From positions 1 through 55,379 of the forward strand of contig JAHWJY010000006.1 of the NCBI GenBank assembly GCA_019348135.1: DNA of 55,379 nucleotides. The letters run 5' to 3'. The position numbers and the translations under genes are program-made. Under the pieces are notes generated by a model that worked only from the letters and a program-made list of their open reading frames with translations, made no database searches and had not been told where the DNA came from. The DNA is from Actinomycetota bacterium (GTDB lineage: Bacteria; Actinomycetota; Nitriliruptoria; Nitriliruptorales; Nitriliruptoraceae). Below, one piece after another: positions 54,703 to 55,379 of this stretch; position 1 is the first letter of the stretch; each line of letters starts with the position of its first letter.

Positions 54703-55379
54703 ATGCCCGAACCTGACCCGAGTGCCAGTTCCTCTTCGAGGTTGCTGGGGGACGCCTACTACATCGACGGGGTGAGACTGCCCATCGGCCGCGCGAAGGA
54801 CACCGGCTACTACGCCGGCACCCGCGCCGACGACATGGCGGTCCGCACCATCCGGGTGCTGATGGAGCGCACCGGGATCCCCGACGACCGCGTCGACGAC
54901 GTCGCGTGGGCCGCCACCGCGCAGGTCGGCGACCAGGGACTGACGCTCGGACGGTCGCTCGCGATCCTCGCCGGCCTCGGCCAGAACGTCCCGGGCTACG
55001 CGATCGACCGGATGTGCGCCGGCGCCCTCACCGCGATCGTCAACGCCGCCAACGCCATCCGCGTCGGTGCGCAGGACGTCGTGCTCGCCGGCGGGGTCGA
55101 GCACATGGGCCACCACCCGATGGGCGCCGAGGTCGACCCCAACCCGCGGTTCCTCTCCGACAAGCTCGTCGACCAGTCGGCGCTGGTCATGGGCAACACG
55201 GCCGAGAACCTCCACGACGTCCACACCGACATCACCCGCGAGCGCACCGACCAGTACGCGCTGCAGTCGCAGGAGCGGACCGGCAAGGCGCAGGCGAACG
55301 GCGTCTTCGACGACCACGTCGTGGCGATGACCGTGTGGACCGACGAGGGCTGGAAGGTCGTCTCGGTCGACGAGCACCC
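54703..55379 (+). CDS. Acetyl-CoA acyltransferase (thiolase), N-terminal part
   Basis: An ORF that runs off the window, 225 codons present from ATG 54703. After a short Ser-rich leader it reads DAYYIDGVRLPIGRAKDTGY, as in FadA/thiolase II proteins, then YAIDRMCAGALTAIVNAANA with the acyl-accepting cysteine, VVLAGGVEHMGHHPMG and MGNTAENLHDVHTDITRERT. It should catalyse thiolytic cleavage of 3-ketoacyl-CoA in fatty-acid beta-oxidation, often together with a FadB-type protein encoded next to it; that would lie to the right. The catalytic His and second Cys are beyond the window. Confidence 0.92.
   Translation, partial: MPEPDPSASSSSRLLGDAYYIDGVRLPIGRAKDTGYYAGTRADDMAVRTIRVLMERTGIPDDRVDDVAWAATAQVGDQGLTLGRSLAILAGLGQNVPGYAIDRMCAGALTAIVNAANAIRVGAQDVVLAGGVEHMGHHPMGAEVDPNPRFLSDKLVDQSALVMGNTAENLHDVHTDITRERTDQYALQSQERTGKAQANGVFDDHVVAMTVWTDEGWKVVSVDEH

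Overview
The window is a very GC-rich, densely coded bacterial chromosome segment. It reads as a high-GC actinobacterium: an IdeR/DtxR-type iron box, a PknB-like kinase, a PP2C phosphatase, primary-type sigma factors and GTG/TTG starts with 1-4 base gene overlaps. A deep-branching class such as the Nitriliruptoria is a guess and cannot be proven from this sequence. I find no rRNA, tRNA, CRISPR array, insertion sequence or prophage. About 49 protein genes are supported, two of them cut by the window ends (an NADP-dependent oxidoreductase tail at the left and a thiolase N-terminus at the right).

Layout, left half. 1-3.2 kb: oxidoreductase tail, then a tight minus-strand trio (FAD/Rieske oxidoreductase, ZIP-like membrane protein, DUF2071 protein). 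3.3-7.3 kb: SurA-like lipoprotein, 7TM HD-domain phosphohydrolase, S1-domain protein. 7.3-11.7 kb: zinc-ribbon protein, a coupled stress/repair trio (Lrp-type RAM domain, alkyltransferase-like protein, YaaA), the ribosome-associated GTPase TypA/BipA and a VOC protein. 12-16.9 kb: two paralogous primary-type sigma factors of identical predicted length flank an iron-storage pair (bfd-bfr, under an iron box) and a YibE/F membrane protein. 16.9-25 kb: PP2C phosphatase, PBP4-type D,D-carboxypeptidase, a MoxR-like ATPase, an LPXTG surface protein, a VWA protein and a stand-alone cyclic-nucleotide-binding domain.

Layout, right half. 25-31 kb: aldo/keto reductase and ferredoxin-NADP reductase, then a minus-strand operon of receiver-only response regulator, secreted subtilase with a 23-fold Trp pentapeptide tail, and membrane histidine kinase. 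31-40.5 kb: VOC protein, AlkA-like glycosylase, LysM/transglycosylase, 1-Cys peroxiredoxin, a MarR regulator divergent from a small ORF with the operator on its promoter, a 5'-3' exonuclease, SDR, an unknown protein, lactate-monooxygenase-like flavoprotein, AI-2E-type permease and FkbM methyltransferase. 40.5-55.4 kb: Ser/Thr kinase, coiled-coil transglycosylase, LPXTG-anchored penicillin acylase family protein, two ABC-F ATPases around a paralogue of the unknown protein, amidohydrolase, a GGDEF-EAL protein, a secreted orphan and the thiolase.

The most interesting points are the regulator-protease-kinase operon with its 20-residue-superperiod Trp repeat; a 24-nt element shared between that operon's upstream region and the upstream region of the GGDEF-EAL gene; the MarR operator overlapping a promoter that drives only a 43-codon ORF; and a set of genes with a -10-like TAnnnT hexamer 6-8 nt before the start codon and no Shine-Dalgarno sequence, which suggests leaderless mRNAs.
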